Source: DASRIA01 sp963768885
GTDB taxonomy: Bacteria; Actinomycetota; Thermoleophilia; Solirubrobacterales; JBBDJG01
Length of the DNA stretch: 64,000 nt
NCBI GenBank assembly: GCA_963768885.1
Contig: CAVYJN010000007.1
Span: 372,001-436,000, forward strand
Direction: 5' to 3'
The notes below the pieces were generated by a model, which worked only from the letters and a program-made list of their open reading frames with translations, was not told the origin of the DNA and did not search any database. Numbering within the stretch: the first letter of the stretch is position 1; each line of letters starts with the position of its first letter. Below, one piece after another: positions 16,583 to 26,009 of the stretch. The position numbers were made by a program, and so were the translations under genes.

Positions 16583-17395
16583 ATGAGACCGACCGCGGAG
16601 ATCTCCGCCCCCGACTTCCCGCCGGACACGCCCTGGATCAACGCGCCGTTCGTCCGCCTCGGGACCCTGCTCGGCGGCCACGCCCCGCTCGTGTGGTTCT
16701 GGGACCTCGCGTCGCTCAACTCCCTGCGCGCGCTGCCCTACCTGCTCGAGTGGCACCGCCGCTACGAGGGCGCCGGGCTGAGGGTGATCGGGGTCCACAG
16801 CCCGCAGTTCGACTTCGGCCATGACGCGGGCAACGTCGAGGCCGCCGTGGAGCGGCTCGGGATCCCCTTCCCGGTCGCGGTCGACTCCGAGTACGAGATC
16901 TGGAAGCTCTACGGCAACGAGGTCTGGCCCGCGCTCTACCTGTGGGACCGCCGCGGCGTGCTGCGCCACTACCACTTCGGCGAGGGCCTCTACGGGGACA
17001 CCGAGGCGGCGATCGGCGAGGTCCTGCGCGAGATCGACGAGGAGGTCGCGTTGCCGGAGCCGATGGCGCCGCTGCGCCCCACGGACGCGCCGGGGGCGCT
17101 CGTCAAGCCTCCCACTCCCCACACCTACGTCAACTCCGACCGCTCTCCGAGGCCGGTCGCGGCGGGCGAGACACTCCGGATCCGCTACACGGCGGCGGGC
17201 GCGGCCGCGGTGCTCGACGGACACGGCCCGGTCGACGTGTGGCTCGACGACGAGCGGATCCGCACGATCGAGCTCGCGGGCCCGCGCCTGTACGAGCTGA
17301 CCGAGGACGGCGCCCACTCCGAGCACGAGCTGGCGCTCGTGTTCGAGGACGCGGCGCAGGCGTACGCGTTCAGCTTCGTCCCCGGCCTCGCCTGA
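16583..17395 (+). CDS. Thioredoxin-fold protein lacking the CxxC pair, with DipZ-like C-terminal domain
   Basis: 270 residues. The thioredoxin-like part (about 20-150) has HAPLVWFWDLASLNSLRALPYL where TlpA or DipZ proteins carry WCxxC; both cysteines are missing. Later motifs (VIGVHSPQFDFGHDAGNV, YGNEVWPALYLWDRRGVL) closely follow DipZ/peroxiredoxin-like proteins. The C-terminal ~100 residues resemble the carbohydrate-binding-like tail of DipZ (VWLDDERIRTIELAGPRLYEL). It cannot be a disulfide reductase; a scaffold or binding role is inferred. No signal peptide. It lies just upstream of the hydrogenase locus. Confidence 0.7.
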   Translation: MRPTAEISAPDFPPDTPWINAPFVRLGTLLGGHAPLVWFWDLASLNSLRALPYLLEWHRRYEGAGLRVIGVHSPQFDFGHDAGNVEAAVERLGIPFPVAVDSEYEIWKLYGNEVWPALYLWDRRGVLRHYHFGEGLYGDTEAAIGEVLREIDEEVALPEPMAPLRPTDAPGALVKPPTPHTYVNSDRSPRPVAAGETLRIRYTAAGAAAVLDGHGPVDVWLDDERIRTIELAGPRLYELTEDGAHSEHELALVFEDAAQAYAFSFVPGLA

Positions 17396-17535
17396 CCCTG
17401 CTGTCAGACGCACTTTGCCTTAACGATTAAGTGGGCCGCGGTCCGGGGAGAAAGTGATATACCCCAGCCAATCCCGCGCCCGACCCCCAGACAGGGGCCT
17501 GACGCACCTTCGAGGAACTTGAGGGAGGACCCGAG

Positions 17536-17829
17536 GTGTGCCTTGCGATCCCAGGCCAGATAGTCGAGATGGTCGATGAGGCCAACCGGCTCGCGCGCGT
17601 GGACGTCGCCGGGGTCCAGCGCAACGTGAACGTCGGCCTGCTCGACTCCGAGATGGTCGCCGGAGGGACCGCCGGGGTGCAGCCCGGCGACTGGGTCCTG
17701 ATCCACGTCGGCTTCGCCCTCTCCAAGGTGGACGAGGAAGAGGCGCTCGCGACGCACAAGCTGCTCGAGCAGATGGGCGCGGAGTACGAGCAGGAGCTCG
17801 AGGAGCTGAAGGGGAGCGTGATCGAGTGA
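17536..17829 (+). CDS. hypC: Hydrogenase maturation chaperone HypC
   Basis: 97 residues beginning MCLAIPGQIVE from a GTG start, so Cys2, the essential ligand of HypC, is present. HypC pairs with HypD to build the Fe(CN)2CO unit and carries it to the large subunit. The C terminus is extended and acidic (EQELEELKG). The 140 bases upstream hold the operon's presumed promoter, including a CTTAACGATTAAG inverted repeat at 17419-17431; I cannot fix the promoter further. GAGGGAGG lies just before the start. Confidence 0.93.
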   Translation: MCLAIPGQIVEMVDEANRLARVDVAGVQRNVNVGLLDSEMVAGGTAGVQPGDWVLIHVGFALSKVDEEEALATHKLLEQMGAEYEQELEELKGSVIE

Positions 17830-17842
17830 GGGACGTGGGCTG

Positions 17843-18082
17843 ATGGCGGAGCGCCCTCCCGGCTCCTGCTTCGAGGATCACTGCATCACGTGCGGTGACG
17901 TGGGAGTCCCGATGAGGGTGCTGGCCATGGACGATGCGCGTGGCCTCGCGCTGTGCGAGGCGGAGGCCGGCGCCCGCTCGACCGTCGAGATCGGCCTCGT
18001 GGACGCGGCCCCGGGAGACCGGCTGCTCGTGCACGCGGGCACCGCCCTGGCGCGGCTCGACGAGGAGGCCGCGCGCGCATGA
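17843..18082 (+). CDS. Second HypC/HupF-like protein with CxxC
   Basis: 79 residues. After a non-HypC beginning it has CFEDHCITCGDVGVPMRVL, then a HypC-like beta fold (GLVDAAPGDRLLVHAGTALARLDEE). The usual Met-Cys start is replaced by an internal cysteine cluster (C9, C14, C17). Such a paralogue is found near hypD in some actinobacterial group 1h loci. It may be a specialised partner for HypD or a cofactor transfer step (inference). It overlaps hypD by 4 bases (ATGA). Confidence 0.8.
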   Translation: MAERPPGSCFEDHCITCGDVGVPMRVLAMDDARGLALCEAEAGARSTVEIGLVDAAPGDRLLVHAGTALARLDEEAARA

Positions 18083-19197
18083 GGTTCGTGGACGAGTTCC
18101 GCGACGCCGAGCTCGGCCGCGCGCTCGCGGGGGAGATCCTGTCGACGCTCGAGCCGGGCCGCCACTACAAGGTGATGGAGGTGTGCGGCGGGCACACGCA
18201 CTCGATCTACAAGTACGGGATCGACGACCTCCTGCCCGCGAACGTCGAGCTCGTGCACGGCCCGGGCTGCCCCGTGTGCGTGATCCCGATGGGCCGCGTC
18301 GACGACGCGATCGCGCTGGCCAAGGAGCCCGGCGTGATCTTCACGTGCTTCGGCGACATGATGCGCGTGCCGGGGTCGCACGGGACGCTGCTCGACGCCA
18401 AGGCCGAGGGCGCGGACGTGCGCATGGTCTACTCGCCGCTCGACGCGCTGCGGCTCGCCAAGCAGAACCCCGACCGGGAGGTCGTGTTCTTCGCGATCGG
18501 GTTCGAGACCACGGCCCCCTCCACGGCGCTGACGCTGAAGCGCGCGAAGGCCGAGGGCGTGAGGAACTTCTCCTGCGCCTGCAACCACGTGACGATCGTG
18601 CCGCCGCTGCGGGCGCTGCTGGAGTCGCCCGACCTGCGCCTCGACGGCTTCATCGGCCCGGGCCACGTCTCGACCGTGGTCGGCGCGCGGCCCGTTCGAG
18701 CTTCATCCCGGCCGAGTACGGTCGGCCGGTCGTGATCGCGGGCTTCGAGCCGCTCGACATCCTCCAGGCGATCCAGATGATCCTGGTGCAGCTGCGCGAC
18801 GAGCGCTGCGAGGTCGAGAACCAGTACAGGCGCGTGGTCCCCTGGGAGGGCAACCTGCGCGCGCTCGAGGCGATGTCCGAGGTGTTCGAGCTGCGCCCCC
18901 ATTTCGAGTGGCGCGGCCTGGGGTTCATCTCGCAGAGCGCGCTGAAGCTGTCCGGCGCCTACGCCGACCTCGACGCGGAGCTGCGGTTCTCGACGTCCCG
19001 GCGTGCGGGTGGCGGACCCGAAGGCCTGCCAGTGCGGCGAGGTCCTGAAGGGCGTGATCAAGCCGTGGGAGTGCAAGGTCTTCGGCACCGCCTGCACGCC
19101 CGAGCACGCGATCGGGACCTGCATGGTGTCGCCGGAGGGCGCGTGCGCGGCCTACTACAACTACGGGCGGTTCGCCCGGGAGCGGGAGGTCGTGTGA
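18079..19197 (+). CDS. hypD: Hydrogenase cofactor assembly scaffold HypD (three apparent +1 insertions)
   Basis: About 371 residues when extra bases near 18694, 18701 and 18990 are removed; 1119 minus 3 bases is in frame. HypD signatures: KVMEVCGGHTHSIYKYGI, VHGPGCPVCVIP, FEPLDILQAIQMIL and the C-terminal Fe-S cysteines in CQCGEVLKGVIKPWEC and CTPEHAIGTCMVS. It forms the site where the Fe(CN)2CO group is built with HypC and HypE. The first two insertions sit six bases apart and together shift the frame by two. The break is in an otherwise fully conserved gene. Confidence 0.9.
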
Positions 19198-20294
19198 CGA
19201 ACGCCGACGGCACCGCGGTGACGGGACGCGAGCAGCGCATCCTCGACATCATCGAGACCGCGCGCTCGAAGCGCCCGAAGTTCAAGGACGCGCAGATCAC
19301 GATGGCGCACGGCGCCGGCGGCAAGGCCACGCAGACCCTGATCGAGGGCCTGCTCGTGCCCGCCTTCGGGTCCGCGGCGCTCGAGGGACTTCCCGACGCG
19401 GGCGTCGTGACGATCGAGGGGAGCGACGTCGCGCTCACGACCGACAGCTTCGTCGTCAAGCCGATCCGGTTCCCGGGCGGCTCGATCGGCGAGCTGGCCG
19501 TGAACGGAACCGTCAACGACCTCGCCGTCTCGGGCGCGCGGCCGCTTGCACTGAGCCTCTCCCTGGTCCTGGAAGAAGGACTGGCCGCCGACGAGCTGCG
19601 CGCCGAAGTGGAGGCCATCGCGGCAGCCGCCCGGGCGGCGCAGGTCGAGATCGTCGCGGGCGACACGAAGGTCGTGGAGCGCGGCCACGCCGACTCGATG
19701 TACGTCTGCACGACCGGTCTGGGCCGAGTCGACCCGCGCGCGAGCCTCTCCCCCCGGGCACTGCGCCCGGGCGACCGCGTGCTGCTCTCGGGCCCGGTCG
19801 GCGCCCACGGCACGGCGATCATGCTCGCGCGCGGCGAGCTGGGTCTCGAAGCCGAGATCGAGTCCGACACCTGTTCGCTGTGGCCGGCGGCCGACGCGCT
19901 GATGGAGTCGGCCGGAGGGTCGCTGCGCTGCATGCGCGACGCCACGCGCGGGGGTGTCGCGTCCGTGCTGAACGAGCTGGCGCGCGCGTCCGGTGTGGCG
20001 ATGGTCGTGCGCGAGCGCGACGTGCCGGTCGATCCGGCGGTGGCCGGCGCGGCGGAGCTGCTCGGGATCGACCCGATGTACGTCGCGAACGAGGGCAAGC
20101 TGGTCGCCTTCGTGGCACCCGAGGCGGCGGAGGGCGCGCTTGCCGCGCTGCGCGCCGTGCCGGGATGCGAGCGCGCCACCGAGATCGGCGAGGTCAAGAC
20201 CGAGCCCCCGGGGATGGTGCTCGTGGAGACCAGCTTCGGCGGACGGCGCGTGATGGACCAGCTCGTGGGTGACCCCCTCCCGAGGATCTGTTAG
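19194..20294 (+). CDS. hypE: Carbamoyl dehydratase HypE
   Basis: 366 residues from a GTG start overlapping hypD by 4 bases. It contains ITMAHGAGGKATQTLI and LTTDSFVVKP near the N terminus and ends PRIC, the C-terminal cysteine that is carbamoylated by HypF and dehydrated to thiocyanate as the cyanide source. Length is at the upper end of the family because of an N-terminal extension of ~30 residues (TGREQRILDIIETARSKRPK). Intact. Confidence 0.95.
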   Translation: MTNADGTAVTGREQRILDIIETARSKRPKFKDAQITMAHGAGGKATQTLIEGLLVPAFGSAALEGLPDAGVVTIEGSDVALTTDSFVVKPIRFPGGSIGELAVNGTVNDLAVSGARPLALSLSLVLEEGLAADELRAEVEAIAAAARAAQVEIVAGDTKVVERGHADSMYVCTTGLGRVDPRASLSPRALRPGDRVLLSGPVGAHGTAIMLARGELGLEAEIESDTCSLWPAADALMESAGGSLRCMRDATRGGVASVLNELARASGVAMVVRERDVPVDPAVAGAAELLGIDPMYVANEGKLVAFVAPEAAEGALAALRAVPGCERATEIGEVKTEPPGMVLVETSFGGRRVMDQLVGDPLPRIC

Positions 20295-20305
20295 CGGGGC
20301 CGCCG

Positions 20306-20683
20306 ATGCACGAGCTCGCGATAGCCCAATCCGTGGTTGCGATCGCGGACAGGCATGCGGGCGGGCGCGTGGTGACGCGCGTCGATGTGAAGGTGGGTCA
20401 TCTGCGGCAGGTCGTGCCCTCGGCCCTGCGCTTCGCCTTCGAGCTGGTCGCCGAGGGCACGGCGCTCGACGGGGCGGAGCTCTGCATCGAAGAGGTGCCG
20501 GCGGCGGGCGTGTGCCGCGAGTGCGGCGCGGAGAGCGTGCTGCCCGACTTCCCACTGTGCTGCGCGCGGTGCGGGGGGCTCGACGTCGAGGTGGTGCGGG
20601 GCGAGGAGCTGTTGGTCGACTCGCTCGAGATCGAAGAGAAGTCTTTGGAATCCAATCCGGCGAATGGAGGCGGTTATGGCTGA
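20306..20683 (+). CDS. hypA: Nickel insertion protein HypA
   Basis: 125 residues beginning MHELAIAQSV, with His2 and Glu3 as nickel ligands. The zinc site has two cysteine pairs, CRECG and CCARCG (about residues 70-96). HypA with HypB delivers nickel to the hydrogenase large subunit. Its end overlaps the start of the small subunit gene by 8 bases. Confidence 0.94.
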   Translation: MHELAIAQSVVAIADRHAGGRVVTRVDVKVGHLRQVVPSALRFAFELVAEGTALDGAELCIEEVPAAGVCRECGAESVLPDFPLCCARCGGLDVEVVRGEELLVDSLEIEEKSLESNPANGGGYG

Positions 20684-21737
20684 GGCACTGGCTCCCGACG
20701 AGCGCGCGAGCGGCGTCGACGAGGTGCACATCCTCTGGATCTCGGAGGGGATGAGCTGCGACGGGGACACGGTCTCCATCACGGCGGCCGGTCAGCCCGC
20801 GATCGAGGACGTGCTGCTCGGGGCGATCCCGGGGTTGCCGAAGGTCAACCTGCACAACAAGGTGCTCTCCCCCACGCTCGGCGGCGAGGAGTTCCTGGCG
20901 CCGTTCCGCGCGGCCGCCGAGGGCACGCTCGACAAGCCGTTCGTGCTCGTGATCGAGGGGTCGATCCCGAACGAGAACATCAACGGCGACGGCTACTGGA
21001 CCTCGTTCGGCAACGACCTCGCGACCGGCGAGCCGCTGACGCTGGACTGGTGGCTCGACCGCCTCGCGCCCAAGGCCTGGGGAGTCGTCGCGATCGGGAC
21101 GTGCGCCACGTACGGCGGGATCCACGCGATGGCCGGCAACCCGACCGGGTGCATGGGCCTGGCCGACTACCTCGGCTGGGACTTCCGCTCCGCCGGCGGC
21201 CTGCCGATCGTGAACGTCCCCGGGTGCCCGGTGCAGCCCGAGAACTTCATGGAGACGCTCACCTGGCTGCTGTACCAGGCCGCCGGGCTGGCGCCGGTGA
21301 TCCCGCTCGACGACCAGCTGCGGCCGCAGTGGATCTTCGGCAAGACCGTGCACGAGGGCTGCGACCGCGCCGGCTACTACGAGCAGGGCGACTTCGCCCG
21401 GGACTACAACTCGCCCAAGTGCCAGGTGAAGATCGGCTGCTGGGGGCCGGTCGTCAACTGCAACGTCCCCAAGCGCGGCTGGATGGCGGGCATCGGCGGC
21501 TGCCCGAACGTCGGCGGCATCTGCATCGGCTGCACGATGCCCGGCTTCCCCGACAAGTTCATGCCGTTCATGGACCAGCCGCCCGGCGGCGGCCTGTCAT
21601 CGGCGATCAGCGGCTCCTACGGGCCGCTGATGCGCAGGCTGCGCAGCATCACGAACAAGACCATGAACAAGGAGCCGAAGTGGCGCCACAACCGGTCCGA
21701 GCTGACGACCGGATACGAGCCGCGCTGGCGGGCCTAG
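20676..21737 (+). CDS. hhyS: Group 1h [NiFe] hydrogenase small subunit
   Basis: 353 residues. There is no Tat signal peptide, so the enzyme is cytoplasmic or membrane-associated from the inside. The proximal-cluster motif is SCDGD: Cys28 then Asp31 where other hydrogenases have a second Cys, matching the 3Cys-1Asp proximal cluster known from the Ralstonia actinobacterial-type hydrogenase. Further cluster ligands: GTCATYGGIHA, VPGCPVQPENFM, KTVHEGCDRAGYYEQGDF and GCPNVGGICIGCTMPGFPD. The start at 20676 was chosen because GGAGG lies just before it; an in-frame ATG at 20664 is less well placed. Confidence 0.95.
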   Translation: MAEALAPDERASGVDEVHILWISEGMSCDGDTVSITAAGQPAIEDVLLGAIPGLPKVNLHNKVLSPTLGGEEFLAPFRAAAEGTLDKPFVLVIEGSIPNENINGDGYWTSFGNDLATGEPLTLDWWLDRLAPKAWGVVAIGTCATYGGIHAMAGNPTGCMGLADYLGWDFRSAGGLPIVNVPGCPVQPENFMETLTWLLYQAAGLAPVIPLDDQLRPQWIFGKTVHEGCDRAGYYEQGDFARDYNSPKCQVKIGCWGPVVNCNVPKRGWMAGIGGCPNVGGICIGCTMPGFPDKFMPFMDQPPGGGLSSAISGSYGPLMRRLRSITNKTMNKEPKWRHNRSELTTGYEPRWRA

Positions 21738-21780
21738 GCATTCGACGACTTCGACCGAGCTTCGAGGAAGGGGAACCGCA

Positions 21781-23577
21781 ATGGCAATTCGCGAGAGGAT
21801 CAAGCCGGAGGCCGGCAAGGTCGTCGACATGTCCTGGGACCCGATCACCCGGATCGTCGGGAACCTCGGGATCTACACCAAGATCGACTTCGACAACAAC
21901 GAGGTGCTCTCGTGCAAGAGCACCTCGTCGCTGTTCCGCGGCTACAGCGTGTTCATGAAGGGCAAGGACCCGCGCGACGCGCACTTCATCACGAGCCGCA
22001 TCTGCGGCATCTGCGGCGACAACCACGCCGTGTGCTCGCAGTACGCGCAGAACATGGCGTACGGGGTGAAGACCGCCGCCGCTCGGCGAGTGGATCGTGA
22101 ACCTCGGCGAGGCGGCCGAGTACATCTTCGACCACATCATCTTCCAGGACAACCTCGTGTTCGTGGACTTCTGCGAGCAGATGGTGAAGGAGACGAACCC
22201 GAGCGTGCTCGCGAAGGCGGAGAAGGCCGAGGCGCCCGGGCGCGAACGTGCACGGCTACCGCACGATCGCCGACATCATGCGCTCCTACAACCCGTTCGT
22301 GGGCGAGACCTACAAGGAAGCGCTCCACATGAGCCGGGTCGGGCGCGAGATGATCTGCCTGATGGAGGGGCGCCACGTGCACCCGTCCACGATCTACCCG
22401 GGCGGGGTCGGCACCGTGCCGACCCCGACGCTGTTCACCGACTACCTCAGCCGGCTGCTGCGGTGCCTCGACTTCATCAAGAAGGCCGTCGCGATGAACG
22501 ACGACGTGTTCGACTTCTTCTACGAGGCCCTGCCCGGGTACGAGGAGGTCGGGCGGCGGCGCATCCTGCTCGGCTGCTGGGGCGCCTTCAACAACCCCGA
22601 CCACGTCGACTACACGTACAAGAACATGGCCGACTGGGGCAACGAGATGTTCGTCACCCCGGGCGTCGTGGTCGACGGCGAGCTGGTCACGACCAACCTG
22701 GTCGACATCAACCTCGGCATCCGGATCCTGCTCGGGCAGCTCCTACTACGACGACTGGGCCAACGAGGAGACGTTCGTCCCGAAGGACCCGCTCGGGAAC
22801 CCGGTCGACAAGCGCCACCCGTGGAACCAGACCACGATGCCGCAGCCGCAGAAGCGCGACCTCGAGGGCGGCAACTACTCGTGGGTGATGAGCCCGCGCT
22901 GGTTCGACAAGCGCACGGGCGACCACCTCGCGCTCGACACCGGCGGCGGCGCGCTCGCGCGCCTGTGGTCGACGGCGCTCGCCGACAAGGTCCACACGCC
23001 GTACGTGAACGCGACCGGGTCGGGCGTGACGATCGACCTGCCGAAGACGCCCAACACGCCCGAGACGCGCCTCGAGTGGAAGATCCCGCAGTGGTCGAAC
23101 GCGATCGAGCGCGACCGCGCGCGGATCTACTTCGTCGCGTACGCGGCCGGCATGGCGATGCACTTCCTCGACCAGGCGCTGAACGAGGTGAGGGCCGGCA
23201 ACACGAAGGTGTTCGAGGACTTCGACGTCCCGGACGAGGCGATCGGGTGCGGCTTCCACGAGGCCGTGCGCGGCGTGCTCTCGCACCACCTGGTGATCCG
23301 CGACGGCAAGATCGCGAACTACCACCCCTATCCGCCGACGCCCTGGAACGGCAGCCCGACGGACTCCTACGGGACCCCCGGTCCCTACGAGGACGCGGTC
23401 ATGGGCCAGCCGATCTTCGAGGAGAACGGCCCGGACGAGTTCCGGGGCATCGACATCATGCGGGCGGTGCGGAGCTTCGACCCGTGCCTGCCGTGCGGCG
23501 TCCACATGTACCTGGGCGGCGGGAAGACGCTCAAGCAGGTGCACTCGCCGATGTTCGGCGCGACGCACGGCGGCTAG
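21781..23577 (+). CDS. hhyL: Group 1h [NiFe] hydrogenase large subunit (three apparent +1 insertions)
   Basis: About 597 residues after removing extra bases near 22074, 22241 and 22737. The nickel ligands lie in RICGICGDNHAVC and DPCLPCGVHMYLGG; after the final His the ~22-residue tail (KTLKQVHSPMFGATHGG) would be cut by the maturation protease. These L1 and L2 motifs match the high-affinity group 1h class used for atmospheric H2 uptake by actinobacteria and others. Conserved residues continue across each break (NMAYGVKT then GEWIVNLGEAAEYIF). The gene is 43 bases after the small subunit, with AGGAAGGGG before the start. Confidence 0.93.
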
Positions 23578-23585
23578 GGGGCGGG

Positions 23586-24446
23586 ATGGACGACCTCCAG
23601 GCACGCGAGCAGGTCGCGCGGGTCGACGCCCTCCTCGAGGAGGTCGAGGGGTTCGCCGATCCGGCCGCGCGCGACACGGCCACGGAGCTGGTCGCGGCAT
23701 TGCTCGATCTCTACGGCGAGGGCATCGAGCGGCTCGTGCGGCGCGTGCCGGACCAGTCCGCGCTGGGCGAGGACGAGCTGGTCTCGCACCTGCTGATCCT
23801 GCACGGGATCCACCCCGTGCCGGTGGAGGAGCGCGTGCGCGAGGCGCTTGCCGAGGTCCGCCCGTACCTGGACTCGCACGGCGGGGACGTCGAGCTGCTC
23901 GCGGTCGAGGGCGGCGTCGTGCGCCTGCGGATGCAGGGGAGCTGCAGCGGGTGCCCTTCCTCGGCGATGACGCTCAAGCTCGCGATCGAGGACGCCGTCC
24001 GCAAGCACGCTCCGGAGGTCGCGCGGATCGAGGCCGAGGACGCGGAGCCGGCCCCCGCGGCGGGCGCCGCGCTGATCCAGCTCGCGCCCGCGGCGCCGGG
24101 CCGCAACGGCGCCGGCCCCGCCGACGGGGCGTGGGTCACGGCGGGGGTCCTGTCACAGCTGCGCGTGGACGGGACGCTGCTGAAGGAGGTCGGCGGCACG
24201 GACGTGCTGTTCTGCCGGGTGGCCGGACAGCTCTACGCCTACCGCCCCTCCTGCGCGCACTGCGAGGCGTCGCTCGAGGACGCCGCGCTGCGCGGCGGCG
24301 AGCTGATCTGTGCGCGATGCGACCACACCTACGACCTGCTGCGCGCAGGGCGCTGCCTGGACGCCCCCCGGCTCTACCTCGAGCCGGTTCCGCTGCTCGC
24401 CGACGAGGCGGGGCTGGTGAAGGTGGCGCTCGCGGCCCCGGCATGA
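23586..24446 (+). CDS. NifU C-terminal domain-Rieske fusion protein, hydrogenase partner
   Basis: 286 residues. Residues ~1-80 form an acidic helical domain. A NifU-like domain follows (about 85-140) with CSGCPSS as CxxC. A Pro/Ala linker leads to a Rieske-type domain (about 180-286) with CAHCEASL and CARCDHTYDL, in which the first pair reads Cys-Ala-His. It starts 8 bases after hhyL, which points to an electron-acceptor or Fe-S delivery role for the hydrogenase, as proposed for similar genes in other group 1h loci. Overlaps the next gene by 4 bases. Confidence 0.85.
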   Translation: MDDLQAREQVARVDALLEEVEGFADPAARDTATELVAALLDLYGEGIERLVRRVPDQSALGEDELVSHLLILHGIHPVPVEERVREALAEVRPYLDSHGGDVELLAVEGGVVRLRMQGSCSGCPSSAMTLKLAIEDAVRKHAPEVARIEAEDAEPAPAAGAALIQLAPAAPGRNGAGPADGAWVTAGVLSQLRVDGTLLKEVGGTDVLFCRVAGQLYAYRPSCAHCEASLEDAALRGGELICARCDHTYDLLRAGRCLDAPRLYLEPVPLLADEAGLVKVALAAPA

Positions 24447-25103
24447 ACGAGGTGACCGGCATCGGTGGCGGCTCGCGGCTCGGCCGCCTCGCCCAGCGCG
24501 CCCGGGCCGAGCGCGTCGAGGAGCAGGCGGAGCGCTGTGACCTGTGCGGGGCGCCGATCCCCGCCGAGCACCGGCACCTGCTCGACCTCGAGAGCAGGGA
24601 GCTGATGTGCGCCTGCACCGCGTGCAAGATCCTGTTCGACCGCAGCGCCGCCGGCGGCGGCCATTACCGCCTGATCCCCGAACGCAGGCTGCGCCTGGCC
24701 GGGTTCGAGTTGGCCGACCCGGCGTGGGAGGAGCTGCGGATCCCCGTCGAGATGGCCTTCTTCTTCCACAGCTCGGCGGCCGAACGGGTCGTGGCCTTCT
24801 ATCCCGGGCCCGATGGGCGCGACCGAGTCGCTGCTGGGGCTCGACGCGTGGCAGGCGCTGGAGGCGGCGAACCCCGTGCTCGCGCAGATGGAGCCCGACG
24901 TGGAGGCGCTGCTGGTGAACCGCGCGCGGGGCGCGCGGGACCACTGGCTCGTGCCGATCGACGACTGCTACGCGCTCGTCGGCCTGATCCGCACGCGCTG
25001 GCGCGGGCTCACCGGGGGCAGGCAGGTCTGGGAGGAGATCGGCCGCTTCTTCGAAGCCCTTAACGCACGCTCGCGCATCCTCGAAGGTCAGCTCACCACC
25101 TAG
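24443..25103 (+). CDS. Hydrogenase-associated protein (DUF5947-like), one apparent +1 insertion
   Basis: About 219 residues when one extra C near 24810 is removed. The N-terminal part has two CxxC pairs in CDLCGAPIPAEHRHLLDL and CACTACKILFD, a likely metal or cluster site. After the break comes MGATESLLGLDAWQAL and, near the end, WLVPIDDCYALVGLIRTRW. I recall this family as DUF5947, seen with group 1h hydrogenases. Function unknown; location suggests assembly or electron transfer. ATGA overlap with the preceding gene. Confidence 0.8.
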
Positions 25104-25116
25104 AAAGGAGCAGCAC

Positions 25117-25326
25117 ATGGCGCACCTCAAAGTCGGCAAGCCGGACGTCGCACCGGACGCGCCGGCGCACACGCCGGGGATCCGCCAGGGGAACTCCCGC
25201 GGCAACTACGAGAAGCAGGCCGGCCACCTGCCCGACGGCCGCTCGACCGCGGAGCGCTCGACCGGGATCAACCCGAGGTCGCGAGACCCGATCGACCCGC
25301 GCATGCCCAACCTCTCACCGGCGTAG
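25117..25326 (+). CDS. Small hydrophilic hydrogenase-locus protein, unknown
   Basis: 69 residues, polar, proline-rich, without cysteine or membrane segments (PGIRQGNSRGNYEKQAGHLP, INPRSRDPIDPRMPNLSP). It is preceded by a clear AAAGGAG at 25104-25110. Conserved short ORFs of this kind occur in other group 1h loci. It may be an intrinsically disordered adaptor; no function is known to me. Confidence 0.75.
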   Translation: MAHLKVGKPDVAPDAPAHTPGIRQGNSRGNYEKQAGHLPDGRSTAERSTGINPRSRDPIDPRMPNLSPA

Positions 25327-25333
25327 GAGCGGC

Positions 25334-26009
25334 TTGGAGACGTCCGCGACAGCCAGACCGCCGGTCGGCGGCTCGATGCTCGACCTCGGATTCGCGGTGC
25401 GCGGCGCCGCGCCGGTCGCATACGCGGCCGTCCCGACGCTCGGCTTCGAGGTCGAGATCGAAAGCCGCTCCGGGCAGCCGATCCGATCGGTCGCGCTCGA
25501 CGTCCAGATCCAGATCGCCGCGCGCCGGCGCGCCTACTCCGAAGCCGAGCAGCCCCAGCTCCTGGACGTGTTCGGCGCCCCCGAGCGATGGGCCACGACG
25601 CTGCGCACGCTCCCTTGGCTGCGCGTGTCGCAGGTCGTCCCCGCCTTCGTGGGCACGACCGTCGTCGACCTGCAAGTGCCCTGCACGTACGACTTCGAGG
25701 TGACGGCCGCGAAGTACCTGGCCGCCCTGCGCGACGGGCGAGGTGCCGCTCGAGCTGCTGTTCGGCGGGACCGTGTTCTACACCGCCGAGAACGGCCTGC
25801 TGCAGACCGGCATGATCAACTGGGACAGCGAGGCCGAGTACCGGATGCCGGTCGCCGCGTGGCGCGACACGATGGACATGTACTTCCCCGGCAGCGCCTG
25901 GCTGCGGGTGCAGCGCGAGGCGTTCGACCGCCTCTATGCCTACCGGGCACGTCACTCCCTGACGAGCTGGGAGCAGACATTCGACCGCCTGCTGGACGAT
26001 GAAGCCTGA
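25334..26009 (+). CDS. Hydrogenase-associated protein (DUF6084-like), one apparent +1 insertion
   Basis: About 224 residues after removing one extra base near 25739. TTG start with GTAGGAGC upstream. Features: LGFEVEIESRSGQPIRSVALDVQIQI, a beta-rich N-terminal half, then VPLELLFGGTVFY and WDSEAEYRMPVAAWRDTMDMYFPG. I recall this as DUF6084, restricted to group 1h hydrogenase loci. Its end overlaps the next gene by 11 bases. Biochemical role unknown. Confidence 0.8.

Noticed and set aside
16198..17395. Treating the Smr-like and thioredoxin-fold genes as hydrogenase accessory genes
   Set aside because: They are separated from hypC by a 140-base gap with its own presumed promoter, and have no known link to hydrogenase.
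17401..17535. A firm promoter call for the hydrogenase operon
   Set aside because: An inverted repeat (CTTAACGATTAAG) and AT-rich words are present but no -35/-10 pair with proper spacing could be fixed.
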